Origin: Sambucus nigra
Lineage: Eukaryota; Streptophyta; Magnoliopsida; Dipsacales; Adoxaceae
Direction of reading: 5' to 3'
DNA length: 64,000 bases
NCBI GenBank assembly: GCA_949130495.1
Contig: OX422215.1
Coordinates: forward strand, 12,749,302 to 12,813,301
The position numbers were made by a program, and so were the translations under genes. Shown in pieces: positions 46,391-58,153 of this stretch; position 1 is the first letter of the stretch, and the number at the start of each line of letters is the position of its first letter. The notes under the pieces are model-generated. The model searched no databases, was not told the origin of the DNA, and was given only the letters and a program-made list of their open reading frames with translations.

Positions 46391-47130
46391 TAGATTCTAG
46401 TTTAGCATGTCATCACCTGCATATCAACACAGTTTTCAAGCCAATCACTTAAAAGGCTCGCTAAACAACTCTTGAAAAAGAAAAGGCAGTGGAGAAAGAG
46501 GTAGGGAAGTTACTGGATGCTAGATCCATTAGGGAAGGTCAATTCCGTATATGGTTATCTAGCCCACTGATTGTACCCAAAAGTAGTGGCAGCTGGAGGG
46601 TATGTATCGATTTCACTGACCTCAACCGCGCCTGTCCCAAAGACAGTTTCCCTCTCCTGAAGATAGATTAGTTGGTCGATGTAACGACGACACACAAAAG
46701 GATGAGCATTCTAGAAATAAACTCTAGCTACCATCAGATCCCATTATTTGGGTCAGACCCGGATAAGATCTCTTTTATAACCCCGAATGGGTTGTACTAC
46801 TACAAAGTCATGCAATTTGGCCTTAAGAACGTAGGAACAACTTATCAACGATTGGTCACTAAAATGTTTAAAAAGAAGATGGAAAAATGATGGATGTTTA
46901 TATTGATGGCATGCTCATTATGAGAAAGCATAAGGGCGACCACCTCTCAGACCTAGCCAAAACCTTTGAGATCCTCAGGAAATACTGAATGAAGCTTAAC
47001 GCGAGTAAGTGTTCATTCGATATCCAGTCAGGTAAGTTCTTAGGCTACCTGGTCAGTAAGAGAGGGATCAAGGAAAATCCCGATCAGATTGATGCTATCA
47101 CGAAGTTATATCCCCCTCAGACATTAATAG
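46391..47130 (+). pseudogene. pol: E5 reverse transcriptase, active site changed
   Basis: Pieces: SGSWRVCIDFTDLNRACPKD, then TAG, LVDVTTTHKRMSILEINSSY, then VMQFGLKNVGTTYQRLVTKM. After a frame change at about 46885 the catalytic box reads YIDGML instead of YVDDM, so the second Asp is lost. Continues KLNASKCSFDIQSGKFLGYL. Same family as E3 RT, much more broken. Confidence 0.87.
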
Positions 47131-47700
47131 ATGTCCAGAAGATCACCGTCATGCTCATTACACTTAATTGCTTCATCTCCAAGTCTTCAAAGCATTGTTG
47201 ACAACTGTTTCAGCCTTTTGAAGAAGGATAAAGGCCTCGTATGGAACGATGGTTGCACTAGAGCCCTTGAAGAACTCAAATACTACCTCAGCAAGCCACC
47301 CTTTCTGGTGATTCCAAGTGAAGGTGACCCCTTATACCTTTACCTAATAGTATCAGACCACGCTGTGAGCTCCTCCTTTGTATGTCATAAGGAAGAAAGC
47401 TAATATTCGGTCTAACATGAAAGTAAGAGTCTTCTTAATGCTGAACAACAATACCTGCCATAGGAAAATATTGCCTATGTAGTGGTAGTGTCCTCGAGGA
47501 AGTTGAATCACTACTTTGAGGCCCATTCTATTACTGTGATCTCATCTTATCCCTTCAAAGTTGTTCTAAGGAAAGCCGGCCTACACAGCCGACTATAAAA
47601 ATGTTAGGTTGAGATGGGGAGATTCGATATTAACTTTCAACCAAGGACAACAATCAAATGATAGATTTTAGCAGACTTCATCAATGAATTAATAGAAAAT
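47131..47700 (+). pseudogene. E5 first RNase H
   Basis: Fragments: ALEELKYYLSKPPFLVIPSE, then GDPLYLYLIVSDHAVSS. Stops follow at about 47400. Later pieces, YVVVVSSRKLNHYFEAHSIT-like, continue in other frames to 47640. Confidence 0.75.
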
Positions 47701-48200
47701 CAGTCGCCCGACCAAATAGAGGTGGAGCGACCCACAAAGGAGGAAATACATTCTGTCGACTGGACCCTCTATATTGATGAAGCCTCCAATTCCAAGGGGG
47801 AAGAAGTGGGTGTTGTGTTGATAACCCCAGAAAAAATTGTGCTCGAACAGGCATCATGTTGGGATTTGAAGCCTCCAATAATATATACTTGAACAGGCAT
47901 CATGTTGGGATTTGAAGCCTCCAACAGTGAAGTTGAGTACGAAGCACTAATGCTGGCTTGTGTAAGGCCTAACTGTTGGGGGCAATGCATCTTTGTGTAT
48001 TTGGAAACTCAAAACTGCTATCCAAGCAGGTATGCAGAGATTTTAACGCAAAGATGATAAAATGGTGGCCTACCTCGCTGTTGTAAGTGGACTGATTGCA
48101 AAATTTGACAAGGTTGATATTCAGCAATTCCCTAGGGGGAGAACATTCACGCTGATGCCTCAGAATTTTGAGTTCAGTAATCGACTCCGACTTAAGGAGA
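47701..48200 (+). pseudogene. E5 second (archaeal-type) RNase H
   Basis: Starts WTLYIDEASNSKGEEVGVVL, where the usual DGAS has become DEAS. After a 46-bp internal duplication (47845-47936) the frame changes to GFEASNSEVEYEALM, which keeps the catalytic Glu. The later Asp motifs are lost or shifted. Presence of this domain confirms Tat-lineage membership. Confidence 0.78.
47845..47936 (+). repeat. 46-bp tandem duplication inside E5 second RNase H
   Basis: GAACAGGCATCATGTTGGGA and the bases to GCCTCCAA occur at 47845 and again at 47891. It alters the frame between the first Asp and the Glu of the active site. Confidence 0.88.
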
Positions 48201-49507
48201 ACAATCCAGATAGACTTCCTCTCACAACCCAACATCAACCAAACAATTGTATTTGAGCAAGTCCTCCACATAGAAAGGGCACCTAGTTGGATGGATCCCA
48301 TCATAACCTATCTATGGAGCGACACACTGCTAGACAACAAGAGATGGTCACACTAGATAAGAGTCAAGACTATTTTCTTTCATTTATCTTCTGAGAAACA
48401 ATTATACAAGAAATCCTTTACTGGCCCTTATCTCCAATGTGTTCACCTGAAGGATGTCGAGCAAGTTCTTTATGAACTTCATGAAGGCATTTGTGGAAGT
48501 CACGCATGATGTAATATCGTTGGCTTTTTGAGCAATCAAGGAAGGATATTAGTGGCCATACATGAAAAATGATGCAGGAACCTATGTTCGCAAATGTGAA
48601 AAATGCCAAAAGTACTCTCCTATGGTCCACCAGGCCACCATCGACCTCAAGTCATTAACTAGCCCATAGCCATTTGCCCAATGGGGATTAGATATTATAG
48701 GACCACTACGTAAGGCATCTGTAAATCGAAAGTATTTGTTAGTTTTCATAGACTACTTCACCAAATGAGTAGAGGCAGAACCCCTTACAAATATTTGAGA
48801 TTTTGATATGACAAGGTTCATTTGGAGAAACATCATCACTAGCTTTGGGGTACCAAGAACTATAATCACTGGTAATAGAGCACAAGTTGATAGTGTTTTC
48901 TTTTGAAGCTTCTACGATGAACGTGGCATCAAATACCCCTTGAGTTCTATGGCATACCCCCAAAGCAACGGGAAGGCTGAGGTTTCCAATAAGACCGTGC
49001 TCGACGAACATAAAAATCGATTAGCAAGAGCCAAGGGTGACATGTTATGTGGGCCGATCGTACCACTCCTAGGAGACCAATTGGGGAAACCCTCTTCGCG
49101 CTCACCTATGGGATGGACGCTATCATCCCCTTATAAGCAAGCCTTACCACCATGAGAACTAACCTAGTCGACCAAGTTCTCAACGATTAAGCATTACTCA
49201 CTGAACTTGACTTAGCTGATGAGCAAAGAGAATTGGACTTGATTAAGTTGGCGTCCTATCAACAAAAACTAGTCAAGTAATACAATAAAAACTAAATTCG
49301 AGAAAGAATTTGGTAGGAAATTACGTCCTAAGGAAAGTTCTTGGTAGTGCTGTAGAACCATCAGACAGAAAATTGGGGCCAAACTGGGAAGGAACCTTTA
49401 AGGTGACAAGGGACGATCTCCAAGGAGCGTATCACTTGGAAACGCTAGAGGGAAGAGAGATACCAAGAGCATGGAACGCAACCAATCTTAAGAAATTCTA
49501 TTTCTAG
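48201..49507 (+). pseudogene. int: E5 integrase
   Basis: Zinc region: LHEGICGSHA (about 48479), then TYVRKCEKCQKYSPM (48579 onward). The core begins WGLDIIGPLRKAS (48685 onward). The second Asp motif reads ITGNRAQVD, so Asp is replaced by Gly. PQSNGKAEVSNKT near 48960 retains Glu. The C-terminus 49310-49507 is open: NYVLRKVLGSAVEPSDRKLG, then PNWEGTFKVTRDDLQGAYHL and ATNLKKFYF before TAG. This is the standard Tat integrase end. Confidence 0.86.
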
Positions 49508-50420
49508 ACTTCTATATCTTTTATGATTAGCACAATTAGTTTAGGCAAATTTTCATTTACAAACTTATGTTGCTTATTGATTGTTATTTTAATAAGTAAA
49601 GGCCAATTGACCCGAGCACTTTGATTATATTGGTTGTTCAATATCTCTTGATCGAATCTTTGTAATATGCACCCTTTTCCAAGTAATACCCTCTCTCAAG
49701 CATAACAAAACTCTGGGGATTACATCAAATTGTTCAACTTGTTTCAATCGAGGAACCTGACATAGCAAGAAGGATTGATAGAACTTATGGATTACAACAA
49801 GTCATTCGACATATTTCAATCAAGAAAGGTCATAAAGGGCTTGAAAATCATTGCAACCCTCCTTGGGTATTTGTCATAAACACAATAGGCCTCGCGAGTT
49901 GTCCCCGTCAATAATAAAGCCTTATAGGGGATCCTTATGCAATAAAGCGAACTCAGGTTGGTCGCCAATGATGGATTGGTGATAATAATCCTGCTCGGGT
50001 GGATGGCCCATTATCTAGGTGCATTCTCTCCATCATCATACTTAGGCCTAAGGAAGTGTGATGACACAACCTAAAAGGTAAGTAAACGGAATGATATGGG
50101 TAAGGCATATTTGACTGGGAGAATTTTCAAACACAAATGGACTAATATTCAAAATCATTTAGTCGGTCGAGAAGCCCAAAATGACTAAAATACACAAAGT
50201 TCAAAATAATCAATCATTATCTTTTGATCGACGAGAATATCAGGTAATCAACAAATAAGTTTAGCACATGTTTAGTCAGCACAAGCTCAAAACATGGAGG
50301 GACAACCACAATATTTTTTTTCATTAAAATATTTGATTACATTTACATCGAAAATCAAAAAACATAATTACATCTTCTTAAGGGTGTAGGACGGCTAGCG
50401 AGGTACTCTGCTACATGAGC
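49508..50420 (+). other. E5 spacer between pol and antisense gene
   Basis: 0.9 kb with no coding. No clear tandem repeat array like that of E3. The 3' end of the antisense transcript should fall here. Confidence 0.55.
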
Positions 50421-51101
50421 TCATTGATCGTCATCTAGCTTCGAAGAAAACCCCTCAACATCCTCGTCAAGATCATGCTTGAGCAGCTGAGCAGGAATGG
50501 CATCAACAGGGATCTAGTCATCATCCTTTGAAAAAGGACTATGGAGATAAGCTGCGCATTCAACTTTGTATTTATACCATAATTTGGACTCCCTAGGCAC
50601 CCAGGCCTCCCTAAGGGCACTTATCCACCCTCGAATAAAGGCGATGTGTTCTGCCTCCTTAAGCTTTGCTGGGGCATCTACCCAACCAGCATTGTAGCCT
50701 TCTCCACAGACTTCTCAAGGACCTATCTTGAACGAGTATCTAAGTCTTTTTACATATCCTTTTAAAGCGGACACAAAGGCTTTTAGGTCATCAACCTCTT
50801 TTCTCAGAACATTGTTCTCAGATTGAAGAACCTCACTCACTTGATCGACCTCGACCCTATCCAAGAGCTTGGCCTTCAGTACATCTCCCTCTTCCTGAAC
50901 TGAGTCACCAATCTCTTCCATCTCCTGGAGATCATTATTCAACTTTGCAATTACTTCATCTTGGTTCTTATATTGCTCGTTTTTTATTTGCAAAGACTTG
51001 AAGATCTTGATAAAGGGCTTGTGAGCATTCAATCTAATACTTGGCCTAAGAATCCTTTGCGGTTGTGAGTTGGGAGGAATATATTGATCTAAATCGATAG
51101 A
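50421..51101 (-). pseudogene. E5 antisense gene, exon 4 (coiled coil and module B)
   Basis: 226 codons plus TGA. Opens SIDLDQYIPPNSQPQRILRP with no nearby ATG, so it needs splicing to be translated. Coiled coil at about 51030-50730. A TGA at 50717-50715, then EGYNAGWVDAPAKLKEAEHI and AFIRGWISALREAW, the same module as E3 exon 4. One TAG (context DDD-TAG-IPVD) precedes the end. Confidence 0.72.
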
Positions 51102-51309
51102 CTACAAGCAACAAACACACCAAACAAAGAGCAGAACATCAGTATATAAAAAATTAAGGCGGTCATATCTAGAAGAGGAAAAAGTTTAATTTTTCCATTC
51201 AACAACCAGGTGACCAAAGGCCAATACATCAGATACGGCTACAAATCGACAAAAATAGGATTGTATAAGGAAAAAACAAAGTCCTAGTCTATGAACCTTG
51301 ATCAGTCAC

Positions 51310-51906
51310 CTGTTCATCTTCTACAATGGATTTTCCTTTGTCAATAGTCTACTGATCTCCCTTAGTACCAACGACCACACCAACTTTGGAAGGAATGACT
51401 TCTAGGTGCCCAACAGGATGATTGCCACCTCAACCCTCCTCTAATAAAGGATCAAGACCATAGGAGTAAAGGCTTAAGAGCTCAAATTCAGTGGGGGGCC
51501 CAGCTTCCTTCAAAGCTTGCTTTTACCCCTCCTGAAAGAATGCCTTGCTCTCACAAGCCAACTACTTCTCTGCATCTTCATAGGCTTTGTAAAATCCTTC
51601 TGTATAGCTCGTATCTTTTTCTTTATGAAACTCTTCCTCTAACTTAGTGAACTTATTAGACAAGGCCCCATTCAACTCCACTAGCTTGGCCATCTCAGTA
51701 ACCACCGCATTAGGAGTCATGTTAATCACATCATAGGCATCGCTGATCTCATTCTTCTAGATAGTCATATTCTTCTTCTCTAGCTCCCACTCCTGGCGAA
51801 CACTAGAAAAGACTTACTTTTCAACCTCCAGAGCATCATTCAAATACTTCTCCCTTTTGGAACCACCAGCTTGGTTCCTTAGGAGTTAAGTAAAGTCAGA
51901 AACAAA
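51310..51906 (-). pseudogene. E5 antisense gene, exon 3 (coiled coil and module A)
   Basis: 199 codons in one frame with six stops seen before the last ten residues. Coiled coil: VRQEWELEKKNMTI, then VTEMAKLVELNGALSNKFTK. Module: SYTEGFYKAYEDAEK, stop, LACESKAFFQEG, stop, KQALKEAG, which parallels E3 exon 3. Confidence 0.65.
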
Positions 51907-51979
51907 CTGCAAAAAGGGAAAACACAATTTAGAATAAGAATTGAGGGAAAGTAAAAGAAAGAGAGAAGCTTGGACTTAC

Positions 51980-52724
51980 CAAAGTAAGCTCTTGGGCACA
52001 CTTTAGGGCTAAGTGGTCAGGTCCCATGATCATAGACCTCTCGCAATCAGCCAATAGCACTGCCTTATCTAACAGGATGGGGCAAGATGAGGGGTGTCCG
52101 CTACAGTATCTCCCTTAGCAGTGGATAGGGAAGACGACACTAGAGGAGCCTTCGAGGCTTGTAACCTCTTTGTCTGCTTTTCCCTTCTCTTTTCTTTTTC
52201 TCCATTTTCCTTCTTCTTTCTCTCCACTTCTTCTCTCTTTCTATCTCCATCTCCTTCCTTCTCCTTCCCCTTGAGAGAATCGTTTACAGAGACTTTCTGA
52301 GATATAACCCTCTCGAATAGGATAATATGTTCCTCATCACCACTATAATGCCTCAACCTCTTTCTCGACAGCAAAGGGGACATATCTTCTTCTTCTTCTT
52401 CTTCTTCTTCTTCTTCTTCTTCTTCTTCTTCTTCTTCTTCTTCTTCTTCTTCTTCTTCTTCTTCTTCCTCCTCCTCCTCCTCTGAACTCCCTTCTTCCTC
52501 CTCGAGGAGAATAAGATCAAATAGACCAACTTTAGGAGTGTCTAAGGCTATTATGGTGTCAATTGGACAAGCAAGAAAGATGGTACTAGTGTTTTTGTAC
52601 TCTAATAGAAAAGTCGCCGACCTTGGGTGTTCACCGTAAGCTAATCTCTCCCGAATATTTAAAGCTTTCATGAGCTTGTCCATGTTTACCTCACTAATAT
52701 CAGGTTCCTGGTTCTTTGCGCGAG
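51980..52724 (-). pseudogene. E5 antisense gene, exon 2 with poly-Glu tract
   Basis: Opens ARAKNQEPDISEVNMDKLMK, then HPRSATFLLEYKNTST, matching E3 exon 2. A pure Glu tract of about 40 residues comes from a TTC/CTC microsatellite at 52386-52492. A Lys/Glu-rich basic segment follows. A TAG at about 52069 is reached through a probable indel; the other frame then reads to the donor GTAAGT after 51980. Confidence 0.72.
52386..52492 (+). repeat. (TTC)n/(CTC)n microsatellite
   Basis: About 27 TTC units followed by CCT-type units, coding for poly-Glu on the minus strand within E5 antisense exon 2. E3 has no such tract. Confidence 0.95.
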
Positions 52725-52811
52725 CTGTAAAATCAAAGAAAGAAGAACGTTAGAAAAGAGAACAAAAATAGAAAATGATAAGAAGTCAATAAGAACGAAA
52801 AAGAGAGAAAC

Positions 52812-53323
52812 CTATTTCAGCCTCTCCATAGTCTAAAATTACAGTGCCTCGCTGCCTTTTACCTTTTCCAATAGGTTTTCACCGTCAGTTCCTCGTGATG
52901 AACCCTTGATCCCAATAGTCCTTATGAGAATTAGGTAGGTTCACCACTAGAACTCTGTCAGCTCTCATGGCCTTCGAGTATAGCAAACCCTCCTTAGTTT
53001 GCGACTCCACATAACAAAAAGATATCTCTACAACTCTCAATTTTATCCCATAAAAGGTGTTGATACTATGAACCCCATTGACTATCTTCCAAACATCAGG
53101 GGCACATTGGGCAGTAGCCACATCAAAATAATTGAAAATCTAAGGAAAATCTTATTTGGAGGAAACGTCTGACCTACCTGAGTTATCAAGAGGGTATGAA
53201 TCCAGTGTCCCCCTCAATACCGTGAACATTCTTGGGAATGGGGACATAGTCGATAATAACCCAGTCATGAATGTTATATTGTTGCCTAAACTTATCTACT
53301 GGTTTTTCACTAATCATGGCCAT
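52812..53323 (-). pseudogene. E5 antisense gene, exon 1
   Basis: Starts MAMISEKPVDKF and runs to GDTGFIPS, then a stop/frameshift around 53190. The second half is open: CAPDVWKIVNGVHSINTFYG, then RADRVLVVNLPNSHKDYWDQ. Homologous to E3 exon 1. Confidence 0.78.
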
Positions 53324-53743
53324 GTAACTCAAAGAAAGAAAAGAGAAACCCTAGCTACAATAATAGCAGAATTCGTAGAAGAAGGGAACTGAAAAAGAGA
53401 AGGAATGGAAACTTACAAGTACGAAATGAATCTTCAAATACTGAAGACAAAGCCCTCATTTTGAAGCACAAACAACAAAGGAGAAGACTTGGAACACAAT
53501 CTGAAGCAATAACAACTCGATATGATGAAGTGACAGTTAAACTTGCACCCTAACTGATTTTAAGCATCCAAATGATGGCATGAGCTTCCCGAGGAAGATA
53601 TTGGCATTTCATCTTCTTACAATGATGATCATATCCCTCTTATCCTAACAAATCTCAAACAAGACACTACAGACGGTTTTAAGATTTCGGACTTATTCAA
53701 AATCCATTCGCCCACATAATGGCCCAATGATTTTAGGGGCAAT
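53324..53743 (-). other. Upstream region of E5 antisense gene, sense purine tract
   Basis: No coding seen. The sense polypurine tract is TTTTAGGGGCAAT at 53731-53743. Confidence 0.5.
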
Positions 53744-54182
53744 TGTGGGGACCCATTTATTTCAGCCCATGAGAGTAGCTGACCAGCCCAATAATCATGC
53801 AAGGCTGCCCAACTCAAATCTTAGAAACGTGTTATGCACATGTATTTTAGATACACTATAACACCTCGAGAAATACTCAAATCAAGCTCCAACAATATCG
53901 GTCGAGATATTCAAGAGGTTTATGGTATATCCCATCGGGTTACCTTGGAGTTACTTAGAAAACTCACAAACTACATCTATAAATTGTAACCCATGGCTTG
54001 GGGCATAGGTCCATATAACTAAACATATTGAGAGAAAAATTGATAAAATAGTAAACCTCTCCATGGACGTAGGCAAGTTGTCGAACTACGTGCATATTTG
54101 CTTTGTGTGTGTGATTTCGTTCTTTCATAATTCTTGTGATTATTATTCGTAGAATATTTATTGTGATATTTTTAAAACCACA
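53744..54182 (+). repeat. E5 3' LTR
   Basis: 439 bp, TGTGGGGACCC...AAAACCACA, followed by AAATT at 54183-54187. Its last 172 bp are copied at 56043-56214 by a later tandem duplication. Confidence 0.92.
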
Positions 54183-57100
54183 AAATTGAATCTCAATAGT
54201 AGTTTAAAAAATAAACAGAAATACTAAAGAGTCTGATGTAACACCTCATATTTTTTTGCATTTAATAATTAATTAATTCGGTTGATTTAAATTACTAGTG
54301 CATTGTAGTTTAATTGAATTATTTGTGAAGTATTTATTTAAATATTAATCAAGAGAGTTAAGGGTTAATATTTATGGAATGTAATTACTAAGTGAATAAT
54401 TATATTTATTATACGTCGTAGAAAATTAAACGATGGGATTTTAGTGCATCTCAATCGAGAGTCGGACATAAACTATATTGAGGTCGAGATATAATTTTTT
54501 ATAAAATGACTCGGATGACAATCCTGAGTGTTCAATTGATTCCCGATAGGTTGAGATATTCGAAAAAGAGTACTCGGGGTAGTAATTGGGTCTCGGGGCA
54601 TTTTTAGGCATAATCGGACTCACGTGGGATTGTTTGGGCCATTTCAGTTTGGCCCTTAAGCTTAATTTTGGGATTATCATAATAAAACCTAAGTTAAAGA
54701 GTTTGGGGTAGACATAACTAAAAAAGAAAACCCTATCTTTGCAAAGGAGAAAAGAGGGATTAACTGGGAGAGCTTTTAGGAGCCAAACCAAGAAAAGAGG
54801 TGTGTTCTTCGTCAAATATTCATTTACATCAAAGGAAATCATACCCTATGAATTTATTCAGGCAAGTAGTTAAACTTTATTTTATTTAATTTGCAGTATT
54901 CCGATTCATATTATGGTGGGTGTAAATCATATTAGTTTTTGGGCGGGTTATCGCATAAAAAGCGGGTGTTAATGAATTGGTGAGTTTACGCAGATTAAAG
55001 GAGAAATTATTTTGTTATTACGAATCAAAAGAGTTTGTATTTGATTTTTATTCGTAGGCTTTTAAACACTGTCGTGTAATTTGGAGTTCAAAATACAATT
55101 TTGAGAAAAAAGGGGTGTAAGAGAAATCATTCGGAATATTTCCTTATATGGTTAAGGATTGTAAATTAGTTATGGAGGTTGATGTAACTGATGAATTGAA
55201 ACTGTTGGGTAATGTATTAATTAATAAGGGTTAGTTATGGGTTGGATTATCAAGGTCGGGGGTTGGGTAATGGCGGAAGCAGTTTAAAGGAAGAAGATGA
55301 AGTTGAGGAAAATCAAGGTCATCGAAGTCGTTCGAGTGACCACTGGCCTCGTTCGAACGATGGTGGGAATCTTGCATTGGTGTCATCTCCAACCTGTGTT
55401 GTTGTTGGGATTTTTAAAGAAATTAGCTGAGCAAAAACCGACACAATCTGTATTTTTGGTTTCGGTTGGAAAATTTTGGAGAGGTTACTTTTCTTAATTA
55501 TGTCGCAAGTAACTTTGGAGGATTTTAAGGAGATTTTAATTAGAGATAATTATATAGAAATCCATACTTAGAGTTTTGGTAGATGGGGTTAAGAAATTTT
55601 AAGGAAAATAAAAGCGAGAAATTTATATAAAGGTTGTTGTGTAAATATGGACCAAGTAGGGGGGTCCAAGTATTTTGGTTGAGTGAAACCACTTATATAA
55701 AATTAATGGAAGTGAAATTTATTTAATTAAGGGTGGGAGGTTTGACTCAGATTATTTTTAGGCTGAGTGTTACGGGAGTTAGGCACGGGGTAGCCGATTT
55801 AATTTATTTTAGAGTTATATAATAAATTATGGAATATTAAATTTAACGAGAGGTGTTAAACCAAATAGTGGGATTTTTGTATAACGAATTCTAAAGGGTG
55901 AAGATACAAACTGAATGAGTGAGTCCGGGTATTATAGTTGGGTAGCACAACTTGAATAGAAAATAATTAATGTGTGAATAATTAATTTACGAGTCGGGAT
56001 ATAGACTCAAGTATTTTTAGGCTAGTGCTATGGGAGTTAGGGCCATATAACTGAATATATTAAGAGAACAATTCATAAAATAGTAGACCTCTCCATGGAT
56101 GTAGGCAAGTTGTTAAACTACGTACATATTTGCTTTGTGTGTGTGATTTCGTTCTTTCATAATTCTTGTGATTGTTATTCGTAGAATCTTTATTGTGATA
56201 TTTTTAAAACCACAAAATTGAATCTCGACAGTAGTTTACAAAATAAACTGAAATACTAAAGAGTCTGATGTAACACCCCATATTTTTTTGCATTTAATAA
56301 TTAATTGATTCGGTTGATTTAAATTACTAGTGCATTGTAGTTTAATTGAATTAGTTGTGAAGTATTTATTTAAATATTAATCAAGAGAGTTATGGGTTAA
56401 TATTTATGGAATGTAATTACTATGTGTTATATTTATTATACGTCGTAGAAAATTAAACGATGGGATTTTAGTGCATCTAAATCGAGAGTCGGACATAAAC
56501 TATATTGAGGTTGAGATATAATATTTTATTAAATGACTCGGATGACAATCCTAAGTGCTCGATTGATTCCTGATAGGTTGAGATATTCGAAAAAGAGTAC
56601 TCGGGGTAGTAATTGGGTCTCGGGACATTTTTAGGCATAATCGGACTCACGTGGGAGTGTTTGGGCCATTTTAGTTTGGCCCTTAAGCTTAATTTCGGGA
56701 TTATCATAATAAAACCTAAGTTAAAGAGTTTGGGGCAGACATAACTAAAAAAGAAAACCCTAGCTTTGCAAAGGAGAAAAGAGAGATCAACTGGGAGAGC
56801 TTTTAGGAGCCAAACCAAGAAAAGGGGTGTGTTCTTCGTTAAATATTAATTTACATCAAAGGAAATCATACCCTATGAATTTATTCAGGCAAGTAGTTAA
56901 ACTTTCTTTCATTTAATTTGCAGTATTCCGATTCATATTATGGTGGGTGTAAATCATATTAGTTTTTGGGTGGGTTTTTGCATAAAAAGCGGGTGTTAAT
57001 GAATTGGTGAGTTTACACAGATTAAAGGAGAAATTATTTTGTTGTTATGAATCAAAAGAGTTTGTATTTGATTTTTATTCCTAGGCTTTTAAACACTGTC

Positions 57101-58068
57101 GTGGAATTTGGAGTTCGAAATCCAATTTTGAGAAAAAAGGGGTGTAAGAGAAATCATTCGGAATATTTCCTTATATGGTTAAGGATTGTAAATTAGTTAT
57201 GGAGGTTGATGTAACTGATGAATTGAAACTGTTGGGTAATGTATTAATTAATAAGGGTTAATTATGGGTTGGATTATCAATGTCGGGGGTTGGGTAATGG
57301 CGAAAGCAGTTTAAAGGAAGAAGATGAAGTTGAGGAAAATCAAGGTCATCGAAGCCGTTCGAATGACCACTGGCCTCGTTCGAACGACGGTGGGAATCTT
57401 GCATTGTTGTCATCTCCAACCTGTGTTGTTGTTGGGATTTTTAAAGAAATTAGCTGATCAAAAACCGACACAATCTGTATTTTTGGTTTCGGTTGGAAAA
57501 TATTGGACATGTTACTTTTCTTAATTATGGCTTAAGTAACTTTGGAGGATTTTAAGGAGATTTTAATTAGAGATAATTATATAGAAATCCATACTTAGAG
57601 TATTGGGAGATGGGGTTAAGAAATTTTAAGGTAAATAAAAGTGAAAAATTTATATAAAGGTTGTTGTGTAAATATGGACCAAGTAGGGGGTCCGAGTATT
57701 TTGGTTGAGTGACACCACTTACATAAAATTAATGGAAGTGAAATTTATTTAGTTAAGGGTCGGAGGTTTGACTCGGATTATTTTTAGGCTGAGTGTTACG
57801 GGAGTTAGGCACAGGGTAGCCGGTTTAATTTATTTTAGAGTTATATAATAAATTATGGAATATTAAATTTAACGAGAGGTGTTAAACCAAATAGTGGGAT
57901 TTTTGTATTACGAATTCTAAAGGGTGAAGATACAAACTGAATGAGTGAATCCGGGTATTATAGTTGGGTAGCACAACTTGAATAGAAAATAATTAATGTG
58001 TGAATAATTAATTTATGAGTCGGGATATAGACTCGAGTATTTTTAGGCTAGTGCTACGGGAGTTAGGC
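54011..58068 (+). repeat. ~2.03-kb tandem duplication across three elements
   Basis: 54011-56042 repeats as 56043 to about 58068. Each unit contains the last 172 bp of the E5 LTR, the 54-bp E4 piece with TCTGA, and about 1.8 kb of the solo LTR. The junction near 56040 joins GGGAGTTAGG of the solo LTR to CCATATAACT of the E5 LTR, with GG or AGG microhomology. The copies differ by scattered substitutions and small indels (offset 2032 at the start, 2026 at the end). Confidence 0.93.
54183..54236 (-). repeat. E4 5' LTR, segment 2
   Basis: 54 bp of E4 LTR (collinear with about 30346-30401) between E5 and the solo LTR. Begins with E5's AAATT and ends with TCTGA. Confidence 0.85.
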
Positions 58069-58122
58069 ACGGGTTAGCCGGGTTGAATTGATTATATGTA
58101 TATATGGTAGTGTGATAGTATG

Positions 58123-58153
<31 letters not shown>

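Larger units (their letters stand above)
50421..53323 (-). pseudogene. E5 antisense gene: four exons, same intron phases as in E3
   Basis: The counterpart of the E3 antisense gene. Exons: 53323-52812, 52724-51980, 51906-51310, 51101-50421. Introns of 87, 73 and 208 bp have GT-AG ends: ATAG|GTTTCT and TTTTACAG|CT; TTTG|GTAAGT and TTTTTGCAG|TTTG; CAG|GTGACT and TTGCTTGTAG|TCT. Phases are 1, 0, 0, as in E3. The start is ATG 53323 (or 53317), opening MAMISEKPVDKFRQQYN. Exon 1 is frameshifted about 45 codons in, and exon 2 is frameshifted near its end (about 52069). Exons 3 and 4 keep one frame each but carry stops. It encodes the conserved N-terminal domain, an acidic/basic low-complexity middle, and coiled coils with Gly/Trp-type modules in exons 3 and 4. 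Function unknown. Confidence 0.74.
37610..54182 (+). mobile_element. E5: second Tat-lineage element, hosting E6
   Basis: LTRs of 439 bp each (37610-38048 and 53744-54182) with TGTGGGG...ACCACA ends, flanked by the direct repeat AAATT. It carries a Tat-type primer site, gag, protease, RT, RNase H, second RNase H and integrase on the plus strand, and an antisense four-exon gene before the 3' LTR. Length without E6 is about 10.8 kb. More decayed than E3 and from a different Tat family: its Gag and LTR are unlike E3's, while pol and the antisense gene are homologous. Confidence 0.9.

Noticed and set aside
54441..54842. 133-codon minus-strand frame, repeated at 56477-56818
   Set aside because: Attractive because it occurs twice, but the second copy comes from the tandem duplication and the sequence is solo-LTR DNA.
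55242..55497. Short plus-strand frames repeated at 57269-57524
   Set aside because: Same duplication; no domain, start or conserved constraint visible.
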